NCBI GenBank assembly: GCA_037178675.1
Contig: JAYMGJ010000723.1
Location: 41,050-105,049 of the forward strand
DNA from: Scleroderma bovista
Taxonomy: Eukaryota > Basidiomycota > Agaricomycetes > Boletales > Sclerodermataceae
Length of the DNA: 64,000 bases
Direction: 5' to 3'
Of the stretch, positions 52,401-63,694 are shown one piece after another. The position numbers were made by a program, and so were the translations under genes. The notes under the pieces were generated by a model. It had not been told where the DNA came from. It saw only the letters and a program-made list of their open reading frames with translations, and searched no databases. Each line of letters begins with the position of its first letter. Within the stretch, counting starts at the first letter, position 1.

Positions 52401-54428
52401 TCATGGGAACGCCCTCAAGAGGCACCACGTCCCAGACAAGAAGATTTCTTCTATTTTGATCAAGAAGCCCGAGATACTCCAATTCCAGAAGTCATAATTC
52501 CTAACATACCCAATCCAATCCGTCGCAATCCTCCTCGAGTTCGTAATCCACCTCTGAGACCTGACAATGTCTATGGTCAGAGAAATCCAGTGGACATAGA
52601 ACGAGAAATTGCAAAAGAACGAGATTGGACCAGAACGGTTTTAGGAAGAGGAGTTCCTACAATTCCTCAAACAGAACCAATGGTCGAATCAAGACCAAAT
52701 CCTCCTGCACCTGCAGAACCTCAAGAGGTCCCCGTCGCTGTTCCATTACCATCAATGGATGAAGACGAGAATGAAATGGAAGACGTCATTGTTCCAAACA
52801 CTGATGTTGATACTATGATTCAACTAGGTCAACACTACATTCTCAACTACATCATGAAGCAGGCAGCAAAGCCGCTCAAGGGTATTCCTTATCATTTCAA
52901 GGATATCCGTAACTATCCATTGGATGAACAGAAGAAATGGGAACAGGCATGCAAGGAAGAAATCAAGTCTATCGAAGATAGACACGTATGGACTTTGGTG
53001 GATTGTCCGCCAGATCGAAAACCTGTCAAATGTCGCTGGGTATTCGCAAAGAAATCGGATGGAAGATTTAAAGCCCGCTTGGTTGCGAAAGGCTTTTCAC
53101 AAATCTATGGTGAAGACTACGATGAAACCTTCTCACCGGTCACACGCTTTGAGACAGTACGACTGCTCTTGGCTTATGCGTGTCGAAACGACTGGGAAAT
53201 TGAAAGTCTTGATGTCAAGACTGCCTTCTTATATGGGCGACTCGATGAAGAAATCTACATGGAGCAACCCGAAGGTTTCAAAGTACCAGGTTCAAGTAAC
53301 AAGGTCTATCGTCTATTGCGCGCTCTCTATGGCCTGAAGCAAGCCGCACTAGCATGGAACAAAGAGCTACACAAATCGCTCCTAAAGCTCAACTTTAAAC
53401 GTTCTAAAGCAGATCCTGGAGTATACATCTACCAAGATAAATCAGGCATCATGCTGTTCATCGTCTACGTCGATGATGGACTTCTTATGTCAAACTCTGC
53501 CAACCTTCTCAAGAAGAAGAAAACCGCATTCCTAAACGTATGGGAAGCTCGTGATATGGGTTCAGTACAAGAATACCTTGGATTCCAAATCACTCGTAAT
53601 CGCGTCAAACGCTCAATGGTTCTACACCAACATCCCTACGTACTGAAAGTACTTAAACGCTTTCAAATGGAGAACGTCAAACACGTCCGCACACCTTTAC
53701 CTGCTGGGTATCAACCATCTACAGCACCAAAGGATTACAATGCAAGTCCAACAACAAGACAACGGTATCAATCCGTTATAGGATCACTCCTATTTGTTAT
53801 GCTTGGCACGTGCCCGGACATCGCTTTTGCCGTAATCAAAATGTCACAGTTCATGGCAAATCCTACCGAAGAACACCTCTCGAAGGCACTTCACATAGTG
53901 AAGTATTTGGGTTCAACACCAAATCTTGCACTTCATTTTACAGGAGGAGCTTCGTCATTGGATTGCTACTCTGACTCTGACTGGGCAGGCGATAGTGAAA
54001 CAAGACGATCAACAAGCGGTTATACTATCTTTCTTGGAAATGACTTGGTTAGCTGGCGATCTCGCCGACAACCAACTGTGGCTCTGTCGTCAACAGAAGC
54101 CGAGTACATGTCAATGTGCGATTGCGCACAACAGATTCTATGGATCAAATCCCTCTTCCAAGAGTGTCATCTTTCCCTCCAACACTTCATGATGTTTGGA
54201 GATAACAAAGGCGCTATTCATATCGTGCAAAATCCAGTTATGGAAGGACGGTCAAAGCACATTGATATCAAGTATTATTTCCTCCGCGAATGCGTTGAGA
54301 AGAATACTTTCCTGCTTGACTATGTTCCCACTGATCAGCAGAAAGCTGATATGATGACGAAGAATTTGACATGGCAGAAATTCCAAGACAATCGCTCGCG
54401 ACTGAACCTTCTAGAGTTCAAGTCTTAG
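49425..54428 (+). CDS. Copia gag-pol polyprotein
   Basis: 1667 residues in one frame from MSGNTGDMKKTTPILTG. Gag (UBN2-like) has PILTGASNYLEWKSAMKLLL near the start and a zinc knuckle near residue 233 with spacing C-x2-C-x3-H-x4-H (CKKCSGRHNTTDH), not the usual CCHC. Protease: DSGATDH near 434. Pre-integrase: LWHSRLGH and CPDC (589-626). Integrase: catalytic D (HCDL), D (RSDRGGEF) and E (QNGRAERF) near 652, 715 and 752. Reverse transcriptase: KARLVAKGFSQ to YVDDG near 1347. RNase H: SDSDWAG, LSSTEAEYM, GDNKGAI. No stop or frameshift interrupts it, so all enzymes look functional. Confidence 0.96.
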   Translation: MSGNTGDMKKTTPILTGASNYLEWKSAMKLLLQVMGVWRYAHHQVAAVVAGQAGATAEQQATDETNRDKALGTITYYTSALIRQNLMNENEPHNVWEALNTSYGTPGAAGVFVEFKRLTRMIIPGNQDPTPAVHQMQSTIGYLASNGLTLPDSAQAMLLLGALPNEWQGFASTLLATLLVNPTAAQIAAGVQRLTFDAVLPKIMEEWSRKSGKSVMPTVKKEQNAQAGPSRPRCKKCSGRHNTTDHRDDYKKTFTPNAAAGPSTFPPKNQGGGKGKGGGKKGKGKQPYKGKGKQRQNAAEQTAQIAELDSDDDSDAGSVSNIPETGWSVLTPSQLAAESVLRSVRNDLARKKRDDEEYARRQATRPRTPDDGTIKYRDDGFVCDQYNDESFDCYTLCTSKESDERCLCLTSPHSGQKTESHCPKHKHLTGLWLMDSGATDHSTPYMDDFLTYKELPKPINVGTAGAEIIQFLGIGTVAFKAKVGNVQKQIYLRHVYYSPSGDRRICSLQWLTTKLKMKLYADAKITRVFDSRNEVFLEGTRLIPRNNLHWFYGKPIHQTGALGLLVDLDIKSISTVQCATVTNKFNSYDLWHSRLGHPNPQTMRHATRATDGIEKLDIPTTTPLCPDCQIGKMPSRSFPSSDKRADKILEMVHCDLVEFPVLSYNRHKYCLTIIDDYSGYGTVCLLRLKSDTATAFSTWVTWAEKQTGHSLLRVRSDRGGEFMATIFKTFLTSKGVEQQLSVSDHPQQNGRAERFNRTLLEKEETMRHAACLPKNLWNFALDTAVHVYNRTPMRRVGWKTPVELLFNKKPDISYLRVFGCLAYVHIPKDKRKDKLTPKAEEMIFLGYEPGTKGYRFLRNNRSIYVETTATFVENLFPNCPEEKLKKKIDIPEPIHPSEEEASGNNDENNHQPPPDDLEFPPIDPYQPNESHTRGDNSKRDTTKPQGPTQRPPKPTVEEVADNDPQVPQGGQTGSGYRRPEEELGYIFNRRTQSWERPQEAPRPRQEDFFYFDQEARDTPIPEVIIPNIPNPIRRNPPRVRNPPLRPDNVYGQRNPVDIEREIAKERDWTRTVLGRGVPTIPQTEPMVESRPNPPAPAEPQEVPVAVPLPSMDEDENEMEDVIVPNTDVDTMIQLGQHYILNYIMKQAAKPLKGIPYHFKDIRNYPLDEQKKWEQACKEEIKSIEDRHVWTLVDCPPDRKPVKCRWVFAKKSDGRFKARLVAKGFSQIYGEDYDETFSPVTRFETVRLLLAYACRNDWEIESLDVKTAFLYGRLDEEIYMEQPEGFKVPGSSNKVYRLLRALYGLKQAALAWNKELHKSLLKLNFKRSKADPGVYIYQDKSGIMLFIVYVDDGLLMSNSANLLKKKKTAFLNVWEARDMGSVQEYLGFQITRNRVKRSMVLHQHPYVLKVLKRFQMENVKHVRTPLPAGYQPSTAPKDYNASPTTRQRYQSVIGSLLFVMLGTCPDIAFAVIKMSQFMANPTEEHLSKALHIVKYLGSTPNLALHFTGGASSLDCYSDSDWAGDSETRRSTSGYTIFLGNDLVSWRSRRQPTVALSSTEAEYMSMCDCAQQILWIKSLFQECHLSLQHFMMFGDNKGAIHIVQNPVMEGRSKHIDIKYYFLRECVEKNTFLLDYVPTDQQKADMMTKNLTWQKFQDNRSRLNLLEFKS

Positions 54429-54438
54429 CGAGGAGGAG
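54428..54438 (+). other. Polypurine tract
   Basis: The purine-rich GCGAGGAGGAG directly precedes the 3' LTR and overlaps the end of gag-pol. This is the expected primer for plus-strand DNA synthesis. Confidence 0.8.
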
Positions 54439-54894
54439 TGTCGACAAGAAAGTATGATTATATCTTATCTTAATCTAATCTTGGAGATTTCCAGAGATCA
54501 CAGTTACATGTGATTCGGAGTAGTGTCAACCGGAATACCGGTAGATCACATGACCGGCTCCACAAGATAGCCGGAACTATCACATGCAAGGCACGTGTAT
54601 AACACATGCTGATGCACGTTACAGGCACGTTTCCAGATAACTACGTTTATGGAAACTGCACCTACTACATATGGGAATATGGTGAAATAGGCTAGAATAA
54701 TACTTATCTACGCACAGACCATGTACCACAGGTATATATACCCTGTAGGATTCCCTGTAGTTCCTTAGTTCAATACAGTTCAACTGTTCTCTCATTACTC
54801 GCTACTTCAAACAACTCAACTTCAAGAACCAGCTACTTGCTACTAAAGGTACGCTTGCGCTACCCCGTTGCTGTTGCCCAGTTTTGTTGCTACA
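54439..54894 (+). repeat. 3' LTR of the copia element
   Basis: 456 bp, starting TGTCGACA and ending GCTACA. It matches the 5' LTR except for one substitution and one deleted C. Confidence 0.95.
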
Positions 54895-54899
54895 GTTGT

Positions 54900-56625
54900 T
54901 TCTGTCGCGTCCTTGCTGTTGTTTTCGTACTACATACATCCTATGCAATGATGCACGTGCCATTGAATGTACATACTGATGACCTACTATACTGTACAAC
55001 AACTTCGGCGCCATGGTCAGTCGGCAGTCACACAAAAGTCACGGATAGTCACGGGTGCCGAATGCAAACTCCGCTCGGCACCACTCGAATTATATTGGCT
55101 ATACTGTACTAGGTAGACAGAAAGGCCTGAATGTCAGCATTTACACTGGACTGTGGCTGCCCGTCCAACGAGTGGGAATCTTGAGCGAGGAGAGCGGGTC
55201 CGTGATACGAAATTCAATGCTTCCGATGTGTGGGATGGAGTATTTTGAGTCGGTGCGGAAAGTTGGGGACGTGCTTCCACTCCAGCTTGGGAAAGCGCCG
55301 AAAAAAAACACTAGTCAAGTCAACGGAGACATCCTCTTGCGCAGATGTCGATATCAGCTGTTTCTATCGTACTTCTTTACAGGCGTGGTGAGTTCCCCAC
55401 CGGCAGTCACTAAGATTTGTACGAGATACCTGAAGAAGGTCACACTGAGAGCAAAGACATGGAAATAACGATTGCACTGGCGGCAGCAGAGACCGACAAA
55501 GACCATTTGCAAGGGCATTGAAAGCTGCCTGTATCTGCGGCTCATAAATGGGATCGGAGGTCGCGCGCTGCTTGCCTGATCAGTTATTACCTCCCTTTAA
55601 CCTGCGAAGCGTAGCAATGCCATCCCCACTCACGGCAGCGAGGCGGCTGCGTTGGCCAAGTTCACTGTAACTTCAAACTCAGCCAGTCGGCAAGTGACAC
55701 TTGAGTGACACAGACGTGACGACCGACTTTTTAGCTATCTCACTCATTTCTGCTTCAACGTCCCCAACCGAATCCTCAGTGCCACCCGACGCTCCTGACT
55801 TGCTCTGACATACATAGTTCGCAGATCGGCGAAACGTTATCCTCGTCGCGCTCTTATCTGTCGCCAGGAGGCTGCTCGACAGACACTCCGGGGTATCGTC
55901 GTCTCCATTCTACGACAGTCTCACTCCATCGACCGCAATGTATGTTTGGCTCACAGATGTCCGACAGAGGCAGCAGCCCGCCTGGAAACTGCTGACCACT
56001 ACTGCTTTCTCCGGCCATTTTACGACGACCCGTGAGTGTTCTTCGCTGAAAACGTGAGCGCTGATGGGAGGGCATATGCGCCAAGCTTGATCTGCATTCC
56101 ATCTATCTATCCATTTTAAGTGAAAGATACGTCGTGGAGGCGCGGAACGGTGTATTAGTGGAGATCAACTCTCGTTGCAATGCTGACTACACCCGAGCAG
56201 CTTTGCAGCGATCAAATTCACTCTTCTCCTCACTGTCGACAAATCAGAGCTCTGTTTCTTGGTAACAATCAATTACCATGCCATCCGGATTGGCCCAGGT
56301 TAATGCCAGCGTTTGTACTGAGGTTGTTTGAAAACTGTGAGCCAATGATTGACCAGGTATAATTCATGAGGTACAACACGTTCGGGGTCAATGTGAAGTA
56401 TGTCAATGCCAGAAAGTTGAAATGTCAGATGGTGAGTATCTCAACAGGAGGTATGTTCATAGAGGTAGGGGAAGACGTTTAGGAGATGGATCGGGAAACG
56501 GTCGAGGTGAACGTACTCCAGTCGCATGTATCCCCGCGGTATGAGATGGTAAAATGCATTGTGGTTGTGTAGATACAAGACGGAGGTGCGAGAATTACAG
56601 ATGTACGACAGCGTTCCAAGATAGT
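54900..56625. other. Spacer after the copia element, no clear gene
   Basis: Open frames exist on both strands: plus 55055-55468, minus 55854-56102, minus 56441-56629 with the phrase YHLIPRGYMRLEYVHLDRFP. None shows a known motif. The last may be an F-box or Leu-rich fragment, too short to call. The sequence just after the LTR continues the relic cut at 46602. Confidence 0.35.
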
Positions 56626-57971
56626 TCACTCTTCACCGATCTTCGGTGCCAAGTAGTACTTGATGTCGCCTTGTCCGAAATTGTAGGAGACCTACATGAA
56701 GGAACTTCAGTTGAGAACAGCGAGTCTTACCGTCTGAGCTACTCACCAGTAGAGGAACATCATTGCTGAGCATGATTTGCACGGTATCCGATAGTGCTGC
56801 ACTCTTGGAGAAGTTGACGAGGTATTTCAGACTGAAAGTCAGTATGACGTGCTGGTTCATCTCAATCATGACGCCGAGGTCTGAAGGACCTTCCTCTGAC
56901 TTTTTAGCCTTCTTAGAAGGCTTACCATTCTGACAGTGGTATAAGGCGGATCCTATCGGGGCTGAAGTAACTCACCTTTGAGGGCGCCTTTTTCCGCTTT
57001 TTACTCGAAGACTCCTCTTCTTCTTCATCCTCATCCTCTTTCTCGTCTTCACCCTCATCATCTGACTTTGCCTTGAACTCTCCCTCGTCATCGTTGTTCT
57101 CATCTTCATTCTCATCTCCCTCCATGTCGACGTCCTTGTCCTCCTTTTTGACCTTTTCTTTTTTGGCCTTGACCTTGTTGCTCCCCCCTTCTTCTTTGTC
57201 GTCGTCATCGTCGTCAGTTTTTCCATCCTTGCCATAGTTTTCGTACTTTCGACGAGCGGCGTCTGTCTGTTTAAGCAAGATGCTGGCATTGGCGGCTTCG
57301 CCTTCACTTGTAAAGCGTACACCCTCCTTGGACACTTCGATTTTGACAGACTCGCCGAGGATAGATAGATCGCGCGCGATACGAGAGAACTCAGAGGAGG
57401 GCATCGTGACACGTGCATCGTACTCTGTCACTGGGATATCAAGACTGTCGGCGTCGATTTCCATCAACTTGACAGCATACTCCGCGATTCTGTCGGCGTC
57501 TGTTGAAAGTGCCTTTCATACACGACACGACTGCCAGACAAGCGAGCAACCACGTACATCGAGCCTCGTACGTCAGATTGAGGACATCGCCGTCATCATC
57601 TGCTTTTATGGTGACGATATCGTCGTCTTTGGCACATTTGAGGACTTTGGTGAGAGATGCAAAGTTGACACCGAGCGGGATCGGTCTATCGCAGCGGTAC
57701 TTTTTGAAGCCGTCCGCATCTAGTTTGACGGCGACGAGGGCAACGTGAGAGTTATCCATCGCTTGGAGGTGCTTTACACAGGTGAGCTGCAATAAGTGAG
57801 TATGAAAGAGACACGTACGATGCCCTCCTCTGTGCAGTTAAAGTTGGCATCAGTGACGAGCTCCTTAATGGCTAGGATGGGTGTTAGCGTGTGCGCGGAG
57901 GTGGACAAGCTGGACATACAGTCGAGGAGACGCTTAAGGAGGGCAGCCTGTTGCAGCTTTGCCTCGAGCAT
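56626..57971 (-). CDS. PCNA: PCNA (DNA sliding clamp) with long acidic insert
   Basis: Six exons (57920-57971, 57819-57871, 57558-57786, 56976-57499, 56747-56929, 56626-56691) give 368 residues against about 260 in most species. The clamp fold is plain: [115 protein letters not shown], then [20 protein letters not shown] and [13 protein letters not shown]. Between LLKQTDA and VMIEMNQ, in the second domain, lies an insert of about 105 residues: Asp/Glu runs alternating with Lys patches ([26 protein letters not shown] joined to [10 protein letters not shown]). It spans an intron and looks disordered. PCNA encircles DNA and recruits polymerases and repair factors. Confidence 0.95.
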
Positions 57972-58064
57972 GGTTGAACGAAGAAAGAACTCGAGACGCG
58001 TGCGTGACGCGTTTTCAAGCGGAGTTTCGTCGCGAAGGGTCACGCGTCTGGGGTTGTCACGCCC

Positions 58065-58798
58065 ATGGCAACGAACAAGACGCTCTCACACGAGCAGGCT
58101 CTTCTCTCTCCCCCACTCCCCCTCGCAATGAACTCGGATCGCAGCAAGCACCGCATGGAACGACTCAGAGAGATCGAACTCGAGCAGCAGCAGTGGGAGC
58201 AGGATGCGCTTGTCATGCCAGAGGTACGCCCCATCTGCTGCTCACCAACACCACACCTCACTGCCAGCGCACAGGCCTGGGACCAGCTGCTGCTGCTCTC
58301 ATTTCGATCGGTCAAGACAGAATTCAGCGATCTCGATGGGTTGTCGTGGTCAACGCGGTGCTGCAGCCCCGATACCACCAACAGGGTTTGTCCTCATACA
58401 GACTCAACTTACGTGGTCGTATGACTCAACAGTGAAGCCAGGTCCATGAAGCACCTACACCGAAGGCGACATGTTCCGATCTCGGCCAGTCAACGGTGTC
58501 GCCAGACACTGCGTATTGGCCGCCAAGGTTCCCGCCACCGCCACCGCCGGCGCCAGTCCACACTCTATATCCGCCGCGTTCAGAGCTGGGCTCGTTCGCA
58601 CCCGACAACACCATCCGCGCCTCTCGTCAGCCACCATCACGACCTCCACTGTATCTTGCAAACCAGCTCTATGATCTGTCAAATAGGGTGGCGCGCTTGG
58701 GCACTTGTCAGAGCCAAGACTGCTCTCATCAGAACCCGAACACATCTATACGAAGACAGTCCTTTGAACACCTCCCAGCATCGTTCCGCACACATTAA
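58065..58798 (+). CDS. Unrecognised small protein, exon structure unresolved
   Basis: Three protein-like blocks follow each other in different frames: an N-terminal helix ([20 protein letters not shown], from the ATG at 58065 or 58128), then [20 protein letters not shown] after a GTACGC...CACAG intron, then [20 protein letters not shown], and last a Pro-rich block ending [20 protein letters not shown] and a stop near 58798. Together they resemble an agaricomycete family of small proteins with a helical N-terminus and a conserved LANQLYDL motif, recalled rather than searched. I could not find GT-AG pairs that join blocks 2 and 3 in phase, so the gene may be damaged. It is divergent from PCNA, with about 95 bp between starts. 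Confidence 0.4.
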
Positions 58799-59791
58799 AT
58801 CTACACCACATAGATTGGGTTGATAAACACCTAACGTGCTTTGTATCTTTATTATATCTGTATTTTGTAGCCTTCAGCGGATTGCATGATCATTTACCTA
58901 CCTATATGGCGACGGCAGGATAGCATGGTGATCGAAATGTGGACGCGATTACCCTCAGAGCCAGCTTGCTGCTTGGGCTGCGGGTAAATGGCATGGACAT
59001 ACCTTGTAGGGCTAAGATGTAGAATCGGAAGATCATTGGTGGAAGGGTCTTCACTGAACGTCCTGTATCTTCTGGTGGTCTTGTGTGACGCAGATCAACT
59101 GGTGGCTGCCAACCTGAAGGGTCGTGCGTATTCACTATTGGGCACGAAGATGTCCATTTGGTTTGGGGAGGGGAAGAAAGCATTCCAATGGCTGCAGCTA
59201 GATAGCATTGTCCTGCTAGATATCCGAGTAGGTTGCGATACACGGGTCTGAACATGCTCCCACTTGATACTGCTCAACTCAGGGAAAGCCTGAGGAAACT
59301 ACTGACTTGCATCGACCGGCAAGGTTCGTTCCTAGACTCTGCATGCCTTCATTGATCAGACAAGGAAACCAGGTTCATCACGAAGAGGTAAGCCGGGCTT
59401 GGCGACAGATGTCACAGATCAACAAGCTGTCAGTACTTGAGGCTCGTTCTGTGGCGTAGTGCGGTCGACGTCTTCGCTAGGCTGCCTCAAGAGTCAGTCC
59501 TGGCCTGTGGATGCAACTGGCAGGCAGCATTGAAGAACGCGCTCTCCGCACAGCAGCTGGCAGTCGACGAGACGCTTTGAACACGGCTACTGCCAAAGCA
59601 AAAGCAAACACTAGTTACATTCGGCCCGTAGCGAAATATCAACTCACCACATACCCAACCCATTATTTTACCCCAGCACAAAACCCATCGCACGCCCTGG
59701 CCCATTCCTTCGTGCTGTACGATCACGACCAAGCTCACGACTCCAAGCTCGCTGCTGCAACCGAGCACTTGCTCGCTCCCCCACGCGACCC
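58799..59791. other. Intergenic, no gene seen
   Basis: Short frames on both strands have no motifs. The last 150 bp before the next ATG are pyrimidine-rich and probably promoter and leader. Confidence 0.45.
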
Positions 59792-62700
59792 ATGAATCCG
59801 CGGATGCAAATATCAGGTATGTGCCACGCAGAGATTATGTGGCCACTCGTCCCTTTCAGCTTCTCTGATGCTCTTCTTTGTCCCCAGACCCTGCAGAAAA
59901 CTGGGACGACGACTTCGAGTTTAGCCATAGCCATGAAAGGGACGCCCCCCACAAACCCCACTCCTCCCTTACGCAACCTCGTTGCTCAGTTACAAGCTCC
60001 AAATTTTCAGAAGATTGGGATGCGCATGGTTCGTCCACTATGAAGCCGAACACTCATGTTGCTGTGCTAGAAGACAAGAAGAACCTCTCTGGTGCTGGTC
60101 TGCGCAGTCGCCTCCAGACCTGGGCCGAGACAGGTCCGTCAACCCCAACAAAGCGCTCGGCGCCGCAAGAGGAGAACTGGGACGATGATTTCGAAGATAA
60201 GGCAGACTCGCCCATGCAGCGACACCTCAATTCTCAGAAAACGCGTCAGCCGTATATTCCTCCATCCTACAGTAAATCACCAGAAGAACACGAGAACTGG
60301 GACGACGATTTTGAAAATACGGACAAGAATGTCACTCCGATGTCTAAGCGGGCGCGACAAGACGACTATATGGATTCCTCAGATGACGAGGGGGAGTTTG
60401 GTTTTGGGGACAAAGAAGATGACAGAACCGTCACCACTCGAAGTCGCTCACTTATTATGCTGCGCCAGTCCCCACCACCTCCTGTTCCTGCGCTCCCACA
60501 AGGACTGCTCAATACTGTCGGACCATTCCCTGGATCCCCAACAGTTTCCGTGTTCTCAATACCCACGACCAGCGGTCGCAATTCCCTAGGACACATGTCC
60601 ACTTCTCACCTCGCTCTGAGACCCAGTGTATCTGGTGTCTCTTTGGCAATGCTTCCCCCGAGCCCCCCCATCCACCGCGAACGGCGGAGACTGCGGAAAA
60701 AGTCCCGCCCGCCCCATTTAGATACCAACGTTTTCGAGCTAGTAGAAGAGCAGCGCGATTCCACGCCACCATTGCCACCATCTACCCCCGAACGTTCATC
60801 CTCTCCCCCTCCTCCAGCAGCTGAAGCGACCCCCAGCGGCAAAACACCACTCCTGTCCCGTATCGGATCAGTCAAGAGATGGGGCGTCAGGAGGAAACGA
60901 GCGAGTACGGGCCCTGCCGAGGTAGTGGCGCACGAGCTCGGCCTCGCTCGCGATGAAGAGAACACACCTCAGCCACTCAGCATATTCATCCCGCCTCCTG
61001 GAGGGCCATCCACATCCACCACCCATACCACCAACAGCACTAATAGCAGGTCTGGCTGGTTTTTTCGCCCTGGCGGCGCCGTCCCTGGCTCTGGGTCTCC
61101 GCCGCCACCACCCGCAGCCGAGCTCAAGCACGAGAGGAGCCTGGACCAGTGCCGCCTGATGTCCAACTCAGGACCCGGACCCGGGGCAGGGGCGGACGTT
61201 TCGGTGCCGTCCACGCCCAGTCGCAGGCTATTGCGGAGGAAGCAGAGCCGGACATTTGACCTGACTAGTAGCACAGAGCTGCCTGAGTCCTCCTTTGCAA
61301 AGCCGTCGCTTATGGCGGCTGCGAGGAGGCCGACGTCGATGCAGGTCCCAAATGGCAAGCACCCATCTGGAACGGGGACGAGACATGCGTCATATGGGTC
61401 GTCCGTTGGACGCACGTCAGGGAGGGTGTTTTCGACCCCTACGCCGACGGAGAGTGTGGAGGAACTCGATCATGTCCAGCCTCAGGAAGGCAGTCGCAGT
61501 TTTATGGGGAGCATGCGCAAGATCAGTTTCGTCGGTTCGAAGAGACACAAGAAGAAGAAAAGCATTGCAGAGATCGTCGCGATGCCACCTCCGCCTGGTC
61601 CCCATCCACAGAGCGAACAAATGCAACAGGATGACGCACGCACAGCGGGTCTTTTGCCACCAATAGAACTGCAGCCCCCATCGCCCCCGCGAACGATCAC
61701 CGGAAATCATATCTCGCATTCCGCACATGTCAACTTTAGCGATGTCTTTGAATCGTTGATTGTGCCCTCTAGCAGTGTCCCTACTTCCTTCTCACCTCGC
61801 TCGAGTCCGATAGCCCCAGGTCGTCCATCCCCGATGACCCCATCTTCCCCACAGCAGTCAGCCTCGCTGGGTCGGGCCACTCAGGCTCCCAACCCTACTC
61901 CTTCAAACTCTTCCGTTCCTAGGCGAAATTCACTAGGTGATCTGAAGATCCCCGCCCGGATCAGCCAAGCCCAGATCGGGCTCAAGCGAGACCTCGGGAT
62001 GGTGCGAGAATTCGCTGCGAGCGTTGATAGTAAGTGGATATCAGCTATGAGCGAAACCTGATCGTATCAACTTACGGAGCCTATTTTTAGGACTTAAAGA
62101 GCAGCTATCGACGTATCAGCAACTTCTATCGGAGGCCAATGGCAGGCTGGAAAGCTCCCTTCCCTCGCGTACTACTTCGCCCATCCTCAATCTTTCCAGA
62201 GCTCGTTCCCGCATGCGGTCCAATACGAATACGAATTCGACGTTCTCGGAGTATAAACTGTTCGCTACTTCCCTCAATGCGCTCACGAACAAGTATAAGA
62301 TATCGTGGGAGTGCGCCGAGTTGCTCATCGAGCTCGGCAGTGGATCACGTTCAGCAGGCACTCCCTCACAGAGTATGTTGGTCTCGTCTACCGACGTTCG
62401 GAAAGGACGCGAACGGGCCATAACTCTCTCGGGAGAAGAGTCCAAGCCACCGTCCATTCTCCCGGGAACTTCGTCGTCTAGCTCTCCGAATCCCTCGTGG
62501 CGCGCTTCGACTGGTCGACATGATCTCAGTCAGCGGCAACTCGGCTTACTGCGCGAGATGCTCAATAATGTTGATTATGCACATGATGATGCCCCTCCTG
62601 TGGAAGATACGGGCGTGAACCGACATTGGCGCTGGGGGGACGCAATGAGCAGCACGGTTACCTTGCCTTCGGAAGATTCGGCGCATGGATCGACGGGTCG

Positions 62701-63694
62701 CAAGAAACGGCGGATGAGTAGGCTGGGTATGAGTGGACTGCGAGACATGCTGAGGATGCTTAAGCGGAGTCATTCTGAACAGCAACATCCGCTGCCTCCA
62801 CCGCCTGTGCCAGCCTCGACAACTTCACTGAGCACCGAATCCTCCATGGGAAGCCACAGCCAGCATCACTATGCACATGGACAACTCCCCCGGAATGGAT
62901 CCAACGCGAGCACGGGTCCCGACTCGGTGCAGTCGGTGCGGGACCAGCCGAATTCGCCGTACGCCCCAACCGCCCCTCCTCTCCATCAGAAGGCTTCTCC
63001 ACGGCGCCCTTCTCTTGCATCCATCTTCCGCATCGGGCAGAAGAACAAGAGCACAACGTCCACGGGCGAGTCCTCTCAGGGTAGCTATAGCGAGAACCGC
63101 AGTGCGAGCAGGGGCAGCAACATGAGCGTCGAAGACGACTGGGACCGTATCGACAGTGCCATCGACCTCGATGCTGCCGTGCGCTCATTGGGCGTCGATG
63201 GGACCGCGACTATCAAGGGGAAGAAAGGGTGTTCGCCTTATATGCTGGCGCAAGGCCACACCCGACGGCCCATCACGCCAATTCGTTGTCCAGAGTCTCC
63301 ACAGATGTCGCTCAGAGTCGAAGCGTCCCCTCGCTCTCTTCGGCCCATGCGGTCGATACGCTTGTCGAACGTCCAGGAGGTAGATGACGGTCCTCCGCCA
63401 AGAGCTCGGTCGAGAACCAGAAACAGGCCCAAGACAAGCCCGCATCGCCCGCCGTCGCGAAGTCAGCAGCTCGCTGCTGCTTCTGCTTTTGGGGGGAAGT
63501 CGGGCTCCGTACGTTCGGCCCCGCCACAGCAGCCGCTTGATATGGACGGCCAGGCTTCCGACATCAAGCTCTCGATGACACCCGAGAATATTAAACCGCT
63601 GCTTGAAAATGCCAGGGAGGTGCATACGCGCTTAAACGAATGTATCAAAGAAATGCGGGCTCTTCTAGACACGTACGCACCACCCCAATCTTAA
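59792..63694 (+). CDS. Large disordered protein with WDDDFE repeats, possibly Byr4/Bfa1-like
   Basis: Three exons (59792-59816, 59888-62029, 62091-63694) give 1256 residues. The N-terminus has ENWDDDFE three times (near residues 13, 105 and 145) plus a weaker EDWDAHG. WDxDFE motifs of this kind occur in Byr4/Bfa1, the GAP subunit that holds back the septation/mitotic exit GTPase. Ser/Pro-rich sequence follows, with basic patches (RERRRLRKKSRPP, RHKKKKS). A helical part after the second intron (LKEQLSTYQQLLSEANGRLE, then SEYKLFATSLNALTNKYKIS) and a C-terminal helix (ENARE, LNECIKEMRALLDTY) could be coiled coils. The architecture fits a scaffold; the Byr4/Bfa1 link is a guess from the motif. 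Confidence 0.7.

Larger units (their letters stand above)
46603..54894 (+). mobile_element. Complete Ty1/copia LTR retrotransposon
   Basis: The element is 8292 bp. It has LTRs starting TGTCGACA and ending GCTACA, flanked by the 5-bp direct duplication GTTGT (46598-46602 and 54895-54899). The two LTRs differ by eye at one base (A/G near 46683 against 54519) and by one C in a CCCC/CCC run, so the insertion is recent. Internal order is primer binding site, three extra ORFs, gag-pol, polypurine tract. In pol, integrase precedes reverse transcriptase, which defines the copia order. All signature motifs are intact, so the element may be capable of moving. Confidence 0.95.
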
